Below are positions 1-7,093 of a DNA stretch of 10,967 bases, in pieces. The DNA is from an uncultured Bacteroidales bacterium. GTDB taxonomy: Bacteria > Bacteroidota > Bacteroidia > Bacteroidales > Muribaculaceae. The position numbers and the translations under genes were made by a program. Under the pieces are notes generated by a model that saw only the letters and a program-made list of their open reading frames with translations, ran no database searches and was not told the DNA's origin. How positions within the stretch are numbered: position 1 is the stretch's first letter; each line of letters opens with the position of its first letter. The stretch is taken from assembly GCA_947175585.1 (NCBI GenBank), contig CAMWNL010000013.1, positions 1-10,967 on the forward strand, given 5' to 3'.

Positions 1-10
1 CCCGTATGAT

Positions 11-1258
11 ATGAAAAATCCAATCTTCGACATAGAAAACTGGCGTGAGATCGGCGCGACCCTCGCCCGAAACAAAACGCGCACATTTCTGACTGCATTC
101 GGCATCTTCTGGGGCACAGCCATGCTCGCCATGCTGTGGGGCGGAGCCCACGGCGCTGAAGGCATGCTACGCCGCAACTTTGCCGGCTTCGCGACTAATC
201 TCGGCGCTGTAATTCCCAATACGACTTCTATTTCTTATAAAGGTTTCAACAAAGGCATGTACTGGACAATGACCCAAAGCGACGTTGATGCCATCCGCAA
301 CGTCACTCCGGGTATTGAATACTCATCGACGACCAACAACAATTACGGAACTGTTGCATACGGCACTAATTCCACAACTGCGTCTATCATCGGTTTTGAG
401 CCTGAGTTCTCCAAAATCAATCTGCCCGTAGTCTACAGCGGCCGTGTGCTCAACGAAGCTGACGAGGCCAATGGACGTAAGGTAGCCGTAATTGGCAAAG
501 ACCTTGCAGTCAAACTCTTCGGCACGGAAGACCCAATAGGCAAGATGATCAGTGTCAAGGGAATATATTTCAAAATCATCGGTGTCATCGGTCAGTTGTC
601 AGAAGTAAGCATCAGCGGACGCTATGACGAGTCTGTCATAATACCGGCATCGACATATAGCAGAGCCTTCAATATCGGCAATTCGGTGGGATTCTTTATG
701 TATACTGCCGCCCCAGGATACAAACCCAAAGACATCGAACCTTATATCCGCAGGGTTATATGCGCCAATCATCCGATTTCTCCTCAGGACGATAAAGCTA
801 TGTGGTTCATGGACATATCCGAAAACTTCGAGATGGTCGACAATTTGTTCTTAGGTGTGAGTCTGCTGGCCTTGTTTGTCGGAGCCGGCTCGCTCATGGC
901 AGGTATCATCGGTATCGGCAACATTATGTGGATAATCGTCAAGGAGCGCACCCAGGAAATCGGCATCCGCCGCGCCATCGGTGCGAAGCCGCGCGATATC
1001 ATCGTGCAGATTCTCTCCGAAGGCGTTGTGCTGACATCAATCGCCGGACTTGCCGGAGTATGCTTCGCAACTCTGGTTCTGGCGTTAGTTGACAGCCAGA
1101 CTGCCGATCCGGTGCTTGGCTCTGCCGGATTCACCTTGACCTTCTCCCAGGCCGCAGGGATCGTCGTGACATTCCTGGTGCTCGGCACTGCTGCCGGAAC
1201 CCTTCCCGCCATAAAGGCAATGCGCATCAAACCTATAGAGGCAATGCGCGATAAATAA
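11..1258 (+). CDS. MacB/FtsX-type ABC transporter permease (cluster 1)
   Basis: This is a 415-residue inner-membrane permease of the MacB/FtsX family, a type that uses ATP hydrolysed by a separate ATPase to drive a periplasmic adaptor and outer-membrane channel. One hydrophobic segment lies near residues 26-46, followed by a large periplasmic domain (about 47-275). Three C-terminal membrane segments follow at about 280-303, 333-360 and 380-400. The conserved cytoplasmic stretch after the second segment (VKERTQEIGIRRAIGAK, residues 310-326) and the ending IKPIEAMRDK are typical of the family. No ATPase domain is fused, unlike the roughly 650-residue proteobacterial MacB. The frame stays open to the window edge, so an earlier start cannot be excluded, but ATG at 11 gives the usual short cytoplasmic N-terminus. 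The adaptor gene starts 43 bases downstream. Its ATPase is not seen and may lie upstream. Family is certain; substrate is unknown. Confidence 0.9.
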   Translation: MKNPIFDIENWREIGATLARNKTRTFLTAFGIFWGTAMLAMLWGGAHGAEGMLRRNFAGFATNLGAVIPNTTSISYKGFNKGMYWTMTQSDVDAIRNVTPGIEYSSTTNNNYGTVAYGTNSTTASIIGFEPEFSKINLPVVYSGRVLNEADEANGRKVAVIGKDLAVKLFGTEDPIGKMISVKGIYFKIIGVIGQLSEVSISGRYDESVIIPASTYSRAFNIGNSVGFFMYTAAPGYKPKDIEPYIRRVICANHPISPQDDKAMWFMDISENFEMVDNLFLGVSLLALFVGAGSLMAGIIGIGNIMWIIVKERTQEIGIRRAIGAKPRDIIVQILSEGVVLTSIAGLAGVCFATLVLALVDSQTADPVLGSAGFTLTFSQAAGIVVTFLVLGTAAGTLPAIKAMRIKPIEAMRDK

Positions 1259-1301
1259 CATACTTATAACAATGTAACTAATAACTACACATCTAAAAAA
1301 T

Positions 1302-2396
1302 ATGAAACGCTTTTTTAAAATTCTAATCTGGGTAATCGTAGCCGCTGTCTTTGTCGGCACATTTGTATTTCTCTACAAAAACTCACAACCCAAAGAAGTG
1401 ACCTATCAGATCGTCACCCCCGAAATCGGCTCGATCGAGCGAACAACAGTGCTGACCGGAAAAATCGAGCCGCGCGACCAGATCGACATCAAGCCTCAGA
1501 TATCAGGCATCATCTCTGAAATTCTCGTCGAGGCCGGACAGAATGTCAAAGCCGGTGACGTAATCGCACGAATAAAGGTCATACCTGACGCGTCACAACT
1601 GTCATCAGCTCAAAATCGCGTTGAGCAAGCCAAAATCGCGCTTACCGACGCTAGCGATAAATATGAGCGAGCCAAGACCCTCTATGAGCGCAAACTCATC
1701 TCACGCGAGGAATATGAAACGGCTCTTGCAACTTATGACCGCTCGAAAAGCGACCTCGCGGGCGCCGAAGACGCTCTCGACATAGTGCGCAACGGTGTGT
1801 CGCGATACAATGCATCTGAGAGCAACACAATGGTCCGCGCGACAATCGACGGACTCGTGCTTGATGTGCCTGTCAAAGTAGGTAGCTCTGTAATCCAGGC
1901 CAATACATTCAACGACGGCACGACCGTAGCTACGATCGCCGATATGTCAAAATTGATTTTCAAAGGAAACGTCGATGAGACGGAGGTCGGCCAGCTGTCA
2001 GTTGATATGCCTATGACAATCTCTGTCGGAGCCATGCCCGACATCGAACTTCAGGCCATCATAGAATATATATCGCCAAAGGGCAATGAATCGAGCGGTG
2101 CAAACACTTTTGAGCTTAAAGCCGCTATCGAAGTACCGGAAGGTGTCTCTCTGCGCGCCGGCTACAGCGCCAATGCATCCGTGACGCTCAACAGCGCTGC
2201 TGATGTGCTGACGATTCCTGAAAGCGTTGTCGAATTTTCAGGCGACAGCACCTTTGTGTACTGTCTGACAGACTCAGTGAAACAATACTTTGACCGCACG
2301 GCCATCGTCACCGGCCTCAGCGACGGAGTTAATGTAGAGGTTAAGAGCGGAATCGGCAAAGATGCCCGTTTGCGCGGCAGTGAAAACAAACAGTAA
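1302..2396 (+). CDS. HlyD/MacA-type periplasmic adaptor, membrane-anchored (cluster 1)
   Basis: This 364-residue membrane fusion protein should bridge the inner-membrane permease and a TolC-type channel across the periplasm. Residues 5-25 form an uncleaved-looking hydrophobic anchor after a basic MKR start. The lipoyl-like barrel-sandwich half-motif is visible at about 59-91 (SGIISEILVEAGQNVKAGDV, residues 68-87) and the second half at about 176-215. Between them, about 98-162, lies a charged alpha-helical hairpin predicted to touch the TolC tip. A beta-barrel region (about 216-297) and a membrane-proximal domain (about 300-360) follow. It lies 43 bases after the permease gene and 7 bases before the TolC-type gene, so the three are probably co-transcribed. 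The 43-base gap shows no convincing promoter. The paralogous adaptor at 5120 is clearly diverged from it and is lipoprotein-like rather than membrane-anchored. Confidence 0.9.
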   Translation: MKRFFKILIWVIVAAVFVGTFVFLYKNSQPKEVTYQIVTPEIGSIERTTVLTGKIEPRDQIDIKPQISGIISEILVEAGQNVKAGDVIARIKVIPDASQLSSAQNRVEQAKIALTDASDKYERAKTLYERKLISREEYETALATYDRSKSDLAGAEDALDIVRNGVSRYNASESNTMVRATIDGLVLDVPVKVGSSVIQANTFNDGTTVATIADMSKLIFKGNVDETEVGQLSVDMPMTISVGAMPDIELQAIIEYISPKGNESSGANTFELKAAIEVPEGVSLRAGYSANASVTLNSAADVLTIPESVVEFSGDSTFVYCLTDSVKQYFDRTAIVTGLSDGVNVEVKSGIGKDARLRGSENKQ

Positions 2397-2403
2397 TCAG
2401 CTT

Positions 2404-3708
2404 ATGAAATCTCCAATGATGAAAACAGCCGTAATCGCTACTGCCGCCCTTATCTCGGCACTGTCTCTGAACGCTGAAAACTGGACGCTTGACAGATGCA
2501 TCAGTTATGCGCTCGACAATAATCTGACCGTCAAATCGCGTCAGATAGAAATCAAATCAGGAGAACTTGACGTGACCGCCGCACGTGACCGTCACCTTCC
2601 CAATATCAGCGCCAATGCGTCTCAATCGTTCAGCTTCGGCCGTGGTCTGACCTCTGACAACACATACACCAACCGCAACACGTCTAATTTCGGATGGAGC
2701 GTCAATATGTCACTACCGTTGTTTCAGGGACTTTCGGCTGTCCGCCAGACCAAATACGCCCAGGCCAATCTCCGCGCGATGGTCGAGGAGCTTGAAGCAG
2801 CCAAAGATGATATTACCCTCAATGTAATCTCAGCTTATCTTCAGGTGCTATATGCCGGCGAAATGTGTAATGTGGCTGAAGAACAGCTGCGTCTGGCAAC
2901 AGTCGAGCAAAAGCGTCGTGAAGAATTGCTCGAAGCCGGTAAAATACCGGAACTTGACCTGACCGAAGCGCGTGCTCAAGTAGCTCAAAATCAACTGTCG
3001 CTCGTCAACTCGCAAAACGACCGTACACTCGCGCTCGTCGACCTCGCCCAACTGCTTGAACTCACAGACATTGACGGGTTTGATATCGCGCCAGTAGAAG
3101 ATGACGGACTGACTCTCTACTCTCCCGAGGAAGTCTATAACCGGGCGCTCGATACCAACCACTCTCTACTGGCCGCCCGCCGGCGCATCGAAGCCGCTGA
3201 CCGCAACATATCGCTCGCCAAATCCTCATACCTACCAAACCTGTCATTCAATGCAGGCATAGGAAGCAATTATTACACTGTCAGTGGCATAAACTCTGAA
3301 AATTTCGGACGCCAGATGGATCACAACTTCAATAAATCGCTTGGATTCTCTCTGTCGATCCCGATTTTCGACGCATTTTCATCACGTAACTCTGTGCGTC
3401 GTGCAAAAATCCAGCATATCAACGCGCAGTTGCAATATGAAACCAGCGAACGCAATCTCTACAAGACAATCCAACAGGCTTATTACCAAGCACAGGGCGC
3501 GACAGAGAAACTACGCGCTGCAGAAATCTCAGCCGACGCCACACGCGAAGCCTTCGAAGCCATGCAGCAGAAATATGACTTCGGAAAAGCCAACGCTACG
3601 GAGTATGAACAGGCTCGCTCAAATTACGTCCGCGCCACTGTTGAAGCCGTACAAGCCAAATACGAATCCATCCTCCGCCGCCGCATCCTCGCTTTCTATA
3701 ATAAGTAA
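2404..3708 (+). CDS. TolC-type outer-membrane efflux protein (cluster 1)
   Basis: This 434-residue protein of the outer membrane efflux (OEP/TolC) family forms a trimeric channel for export. A Sec signal peptide is visible (basic start, hydrophobic core, likely cleavage after SLNA near residue 24), and the mature protein opens with NWTLDRCISYALDNNL, the usual first helix. The internal two-fold repeat of the family is evident: SLPLFQGLSAVRQTKYAQA near 103-121 and SIPIFDAFSSRNSVRRAKI near 318-336, each a beta-strand turning into a long helix. The reading frame extends upstream to an ATG at 2362, but that start overlaps the adaptor gene by 35 bases and puts hydrophilic residues ahead of the signal peptide. 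ATG 2404 is therefore preferred; ATG 2416 or 2419 would give an equally good signal peptide. The gene is followed by a strong hairpin at 3730, which suggests it ends its operon. Confidence 0.9.
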   Translation: MKSPMMKTAVIATAALISALSLNAENWTLDRCISYALDNNLTVKSRQIEIKSGELDVTAARDRHLPNISANASQSFSFGRGLTSDNTYTNRNTSNFGWSVNMSLPLFQGLSAVRQTKYAQANLRAMVEELEAAKDDITLNVISAYLQVLYAGEMCNVAEEQLRLATVEQKRREELLEAGKIPELDLTEARAQVAQNQLSLVNSQNDRTLALVDLAQLLELTDIDGFDIAPVEDDGLTLYSPEEVYNRALDTNHSLLAARRRIEAADRNISLAKSSYLPNLSFNAGIGSNYYTVSGINSENFGRQMDHNFNKSLGFSLSIPIFDAFSSRNSVRRAKIQHINAQLQYETSERNLYKTIQQAYYQAQGATEKLRAAEISADATREAFEAMQQKYDFGKANATEYEQARSNYVRATVEAVQAKYESILRRRILAFYNK

Positions 3709-3729
3709 GAAAAACTGGTTGGTAGACAC

Positions 3730-3771
3730 AAAGGGGTGATTAGTCGAAAAAATTTGACTAATCACCCCTTT
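3730..3771 (+). terminator. Strong hairpin after the cluster 1 TolC gene, probable terminator
   Basis: A perfect 16-bp inverted repeat pairs 3730-3745 (AAAGGGGTGATTAGTC) with 3756-3771. It can extend inward by one G-U and two A-U pairs, leaving an AAAA loop. The right arm ends in TTT but is followed by atcattaat rather than a long U-tract, so it is not a textbook intrinsic terminator. Its place just after the stop codon of the cluster 1 TolC-type gene fits transcript termination or 3'-end protection. Confidence 0.7.
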
Positions 3772-3784
3772 ATCATTAATATTG
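3753..3784 (+). promoter_or_regulatory. Candidate Bacteroidota promoter for cluster 2
   Basis: A TTTG element at 3753-3756 is followed after 20 bases by TAATATTG at 3777-3784. That matches the Bacteroides-type consensus (TTTG, then 19-21 bases, then TAnnTTTG) except for one base in the -7 box. Transcription would start a few bases before the ATG at 3806, giving a short leader. The -33 element lies inside the loop and right arm of the upstream hairpin. Moderate confidence, because both elements are short and the region is AT-rich. Confidence 0.5.
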
Positions 3785-3805
3785 TGCAATAAAACCACAT
3801 TATTT

Positions 3806-5104
3806 ATGAAGAAATATCTGATTACCATAGCTATCATGTCTCTTTTCGTCGTCACAGTGGAGGCTCAGCAACAATGGACCTTCTCAGATTGCGTCGACTA
3901 TGCACGACAGCATAATATTTCGCTACAGAAATCGCGGCTCAGCGAGCAATCGGCGGCTTATGACCTCGAAGCTGCAAAAGGACAATGGCAACCGACTCTC
4001 GATTTCGCAACCACACAAGGTTACACCAACACTCCTTGGTCGGACGGAAACAAAAACGCATACACGAGCAACTACGGACTCAATGCCGGATGGACACTGT
4101 GGGACGGAGGCAATAGAAACAATACAATTAAACGTGATGAAATCTCTGTACGTCAGGCACGCCTGGCAACTGCCGATTATCTGCGCACTCTCGAGACCGA
4201 CATGCTTCAGGTTTATCTCAACCTGCTTTACGCTGCTGAGGCAATAGACATAAACGCCAGTGCGGTCCAACTCAGTAAAGCTCAGGCAGAGCGAGCAAAG
4301 GCTTTAATGGAAGCAGGCAAGATGTCGCGCGTCGACTTCGCTCAGCTCACCTCGCAGTATGAGCAGGACTGCTATAACCTCGTCAACGCCCAGTCGACTT
4401 ATGACTCACGTCGCATGGAGCTGAAACAGCTTCTCGAACTCGGTATCAACGATGATCTGACTCCGGCAAATGTCGAGTGGACTGACGCGCAGGTCATGGC
4501 TGCACTTCCGAGTATGGAAGAGACCTACTCTCTCGCTCGGGGACTCGACCTTCAAATTGCCAGCCTCCAACTTTCAAAGGAAGCTTCTGACCTTGATATT
4601 AAGACCGCACGTGCAGGTCGCTCTCCTAAAATTTCTGTAAACGCCGGTGTCGGCACAGGATATTACGCACCCGGAGGTTCGTTTGGCAATGATTTGAAAC
4701 AAGCCTGGAACGAGCAAATCGGACTGTCGTTATCCGTGCCGATTTTAGACCAGAAAAAGACAACTACAGCAGTAGCAAAGGCTAAAGTTCAGCAACTCGA
4801 CGCCCAACTCGACATAGACAAACGTGAGGTCGCACTCGCACAAAGTGTCGAGAACTGGTATATCACTACACGCTCCGCCCAGGCTAGATATCGCGCCGCT
4901 GAGCAACAACTCATTTCAGCCAAACTGACCGACGAACTCACTAACGAACGCTTTCAACTGGGATATATCGATCCGGTCGAACTACTTAATTCTCATTCCG
5001 CCCTCATCACTGCCCGGCATACTCTCCTTCAGGCAAAATACATGGCGATGCTCGGACAGAAAATGATAGATTATTACCGCACTGCAACCGTTACACTCAA
5101 TTGA
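3806..5104 (+). CDS. TolC-type outer-membrane efflux protein (cluster 2)
   Basis: This is a second OEP/TolC-family channel of 432 residues, clearly diverged from the one at 2404 but with the same design. A signal peptide spans about residues 1-20 (MKKYLITIAIMSLFVVTVEA), and the mature protein starts QQQWTFSDCVDYARQHN. The family's duplicated strand-helix units appear near 92-115 (GLNAGWTLWDGGNRNNTIKR, residues 91-110) and 306-330 (GLSLSVPILDQKKTTTAVAK). A helix-turn region MEAGKMSRVDFAQL near 168-181 corresponds to LEAGKIPELDL in the cluster 1 paralogue. The open frame could begin at a TTG at 3782, but ATG 3806 places the signal peptide at the N-terminus and follows the candidate promoter. 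The adaptor gene starts 15 bases after the stop. It probably supplies the outer-membrane exit for the adaptor, ATPase and permease encoded downstream. Confidence 0.9.
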   Translation: MKKYLITIAIMSLFVVTVEAQQQWTFSDCVDYARQHNISLQKSRLSEQSAAYDLEAAKGQWQPTLDFATTQGYTNTPWSDGNKNAYTSNYGLNAGWTLWDGGNRNNTIKRDEISVRQARLATADYLRTLETDMLQVYLNLLYAAEAIDINASAVQLSKAQAERAKALMEAGKMSRVDFAQLTSQYEQDCYNLVNAQSTYDSRRMELKQLLELGINDDLTPANVEWTDAQVMAALPSMEETYSLARGLDLQIASLQLSKEASDLDIKTARAGRSPKISVNAGVGTGYYAPGGSFGNDLKQAWNEQIGLSLSVPILDQKKTTTAVAKAKVQQLDAQLDIDKREVALAQSVENWYITTRSAQARYRAAEQQLISAKLTDELTNERFQLGYIDPVELLNSHSALITARHTLLQAKYMAMLGQKMIDYYRTATVTLN

Positions 5105-5119
5105 TAATATCATTAAAAC

Positions 5120-6301
5120 ATGAAACATATACCGCACATAATCATCTTAGCTGCCGCCGCAGCCATATCGGGTTCATGCTCCGACAAAGCCAAGATAATT
5201 CTTGAAACCACAGAAGCCCATAACGGCGAACTATCGGAGACCGTCACTGCCACAGGAACACTCGAATCTGTCACCCAGGTCGATGTCGGCACCCAGGTTA
5301 CGGGTATAATCAGTGCTCTCTACGCCGATTTCAACTCCGAAGTAAAGAAAGGCGAACTGCTTGCCGAACTCGAAAAAACTGTGCTTCAAAGCGAGGTGCA
5401 GAGTGCTGAAGCCAGTGTTGCCTCGGCAAAAGCGACTTACGAATATAACCTTATAAACTACAACCGCGATAAGGCTCTCTATGACCGGCAGTTGATAAGT
5501 CAATACGAATTCCAGACGTCAGAAAAAGACCTCGAAGTGTCGCGCCTGGCCTATGACAAAGCCAAAGCCGACAAAGTGCGCGCCGCCAAAAACTTAAATT
5601 ACGCCGAGATATATTCTCCTATAGACGGCATCGTGATTTCACGAGAAGTTGAGGTCGGACAGACAGTCGTTTCCAATATGAACGTAGCCAATCTATACAC
5701 AATCGCCGACCTTGATCACATGCAGGTCGTCGCCGATGTTGACGAAGCCGATATAGGTCAGGTAAAAGTGGGGCAGAAAGCCACATTTTCTGTCGATGCA
5801 TATCCGGATCAGACATTTGAAGGAAATGTAACTCAGGTACGTCTCAGTCCTACGACCGAAAGCAATGTCGTCACCTATGAGGTGATTATATCAGCTCAGA
5901 ATCCTGAGCACAAGTTAATTCCAGGTCTAACTGCCAATATCACTATCTACACCCTCAGCGAAAGCGGACTCATTCTGCCGGCAAGAGCTTTCAACTTCGA
6001 GCCTCAGTCCGACATCGAAGACAAAAAAATTCCTCAACCGACCGGTTCGAAGGACGACCTCAAACTGTCGGATAACCAACGCTGCTTATGGGTGGTCAAC
6101 AACGATCGCCTTGTCCCCACAGCCGTGACTGTCGGCCAAACTAATGGCATAAACACAATCATCATATCCGGCATAAGCGACGGAACTGTCGTTGCAACCG
6201 GCTACGAGACAATCTCATCCGAGCCGTCGCGTAACGCTCAACGATCCCCGTTCACCCCACAGCCACCGGGAGCCAACAAGAAAAAAGGAGGCACCAAATG
6301 A
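5120..6301 (+). CDS. MacA-type periplasmic adaptor (cluster 2), intact copy
   Basis: This 393-residue membrane fusion protein is of the MacA type. A hydrophobic export signal (about residues 5-19) ends at Cys20 in the context AISGSCSD. This resembles a lipobox but has Ser rather than Leu/Val at -3, so lipidation is possible, not certain. The barrel-sandwich halves are at about 53-88 and 161-197 ([20 protein letters not shown], residues 162-181, is highly MacA-like). A coiled-coil hairpin lies between them (about 90-158), and beta-barrel and membrane-proximal domains follow (about 200-365). The C-terminal tail is rich in Pro and Lys ([13 protein letters not shown]). The stop codon overlaps the next start as ATGA. 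Everything from codon 190 onward lies in the duplicated block, so a second copy of residues 191-393 occurs at 6482-7093. This copy is the one joined to the true N-terminus and should be the functional protein. Confidence 0.9.
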   Translation: MKHIPHIIILAAAAAISGSCSDKAKIILETTEAHNGELSETVTATGTLESVTQVDVGTQVTGIISALYADFNSEVKKGELLAELEKTVLQSEVQSAEASVASAKATYEYNLINYNRDKALYDRQLISQYEFQTSEKDLEVSRLAYDKAKADKVRAAKNLNYAEIYSPIDGIVISREVEVGQTVVSNMNVANLYTIADLDHMQVVADVDEADIGQVKVGQKATFSVDAYPDQTFEGNVTQVRLSPTTESNVVTYEVIISAQNPEHKLIPGLTANITIYTLSESGLILPARAFNFEPQSDIEDKKIPQPTGSKDDLKLSDNQRCLWVVNNDRLVPTAVTVGQTNGINTIIISGISDGTVVATGYETISSEPSRNAQRSPFTPQPPGANKKKGGTK

Positions 6302-6479
6302 GCCGTAAAGAAATAATTAAGGTCGACAAGCTCCGGCGTGAATTCATTGTCGGAGATGAAAAAGTCAAGGCTCTTAGAGGAGTGTCATTCACTATCTACG
6401 AAGGTGAATTCGTCACAATCATGGGTACTTCCGGTTCGGGAAAATCGACACTGCTCAATATTCTCGGATGTCTTGACAC
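5688..6479 (+). repeat. 792-bp tandem direct duplication, copy 1
   Basis: The block runs from the second base of adaptor codon 190 into ATPase codon 61. It recurs immediately downstream at an offset of exactly 792 bases. Comparing the two copies line by line I found no mismatch. The identity continues two bases beyond the unit (a shared CC), so the match is 5688-6481 against 6480-7273. It includes the ATGA stop/start overlap and the AAGGAGG element upstream of the ATPase start. Confidence 0.97.
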
Positions 6480-6507
6480 CCAATCTATACACAATCGCCG
6501 ACCTTGA
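6298..6507 (+). pseudogene. Truncated MacB-type ATPase stub (first ATPase start)
   Basis: This 69-codon frame starts at the ATGA overlap with the intact adaptor gene. Residues 1-61 match the intact ATPase at 7090 exactly, including the Walker A loop GTSGSGKST (43-51). At the duplication junction the frame then enters adaptor sequence, reads eight unrelated residues (QSIHNRRP) and stops at TGA 6505-6507. The Q-loop, ABC signature, Walker B and H-loop are all missing, so it cannot work as an ABC ATPase. It keeps the original start and upstream AAGGAGG at 6285-6291, so it is probably translated into a short, likely unstable product. Confidence 0.85.
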
Positions 6508-7093
6508 TCACATGCAGGTCGTCGCCGATGTTGACGAAGCCGATATAGGTCAGGTAAAAGTGGGGCAGAAAGCCACATTTTCTGTCGATGCATATCCGGA
6601 TCAGACATTTGAAGGAAATGTAACTCAGGTACGTCTCAGTCCTACGACCGAAAGCAATGTCGTCACCTATGAGGTGATTATATCAGCTCAGAATCCTGAG
6701 CACAAGTTAATTCCAGGTCTAACTGCCAATATCACTATCTACACCCTCAGCGAAAGCGGACTCATTCTGCCGGCAAGAGCTTTCAACTTCGAGCCTCAGT
6801 CCGACATCGAAGACAAAAAAATTCCTCAACCGACCGGTTCGAAGGACGACCTCAAACTGTCGGATAACCAACGCTGCTTATGGGTGGTCAACAACGATCG
6901 CCTTGTCCCCACAGCCGTGACTGTCGGCCAAACTAATGGCATAAACACAATCATCATATCCGGCATAAGCGACGGAACTGTCGTTGCAACCGGCTACGAG
7001 ACAATCTCATCCGAGCCGTCGCGTAACGCTCAACGATCCCCGTTCACCCCACAGCCACCGGGAGCCAACAAGAAAAAAGGAGGCACCAAATGA
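6482..7093 (+). pseudogene. Start-less duplicate of the MacA-type adaptor C-terminus
   Basis: This fragment encodes adaptor residues 191-393, identical to the intact copy at 5120-6301, but lacks the export signal, the coiled coil and most of the barrel-sandwich domain. The frame can be opened by an ATG at 6338. A protein from there would carry about 48 residues read out of frame from the ATPase stub, followed by the adaptor fragment (251 residues in all), with no signal peptide. It is therefore best called a duplication remnant. Its stop still overlaps the start of the intact ATPase gene as ATGA at 7090-7093, so any translation through it could feed ribosomes to that start. Confidence 0.8.
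7077..7083 (+). promoter_or_regulatory. Shine-Dalgarno-like AAGGAGG before the intact ATPase
   Basis: AAGGAGG lies six bases before ATG 7090, inside the adaptor's Lys-Gly-Gly codons. The same element occurs at 6285-6291 before the stub start at 6298. Bacteroidota generally rely little on Shine-Dalgarno pairing, so a near-perfect site stands out, but it may be a by-product of the Lys/Gly-rich tail. It supports 7090 as the start of the intact ATPase, which now depends on initiation after the truncated stub. Confidence 0.5.

Noticed and set aside
1..10. Possible last codons of an upstream gene
   Set aside because: Stops exist at 7-9 and 12-14 in two frames, either of which could end a preceding gene, but ten bases give no protein evidence.
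784..1230. 148-codon minus-strand frame inside the first permease
   Set aside because: It is antisense to well-conserved membrane segments, has no recognisable domain, and reflects codon bias on the opposite strand.
2362..2403. Upstream ATG extension of the cluster 1 TolC-type protein
   Set aside because: It overlaps the adaptor gene and adds 14 hydrophilic residues before a clear signal peptide; ATG 2404 fits better.
3341..3739. 132-codon + strand frame overlapping the TolC gene end
   Set aside because: It is a shadow frame of the TolC-type gene, rich in Arg/Ser/Thr with no recognisable domain, and covers the coding strand of a certain gene.
6338..7093. A 251-codon open frame that could be called a new gene
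   Set aside because: Its first ~48 residues are ATPase sequence read out of frame and the rest is an exact copy of the upstream adaptor C-terminus. It is a by-product of the tandem duplication and has no export signal.
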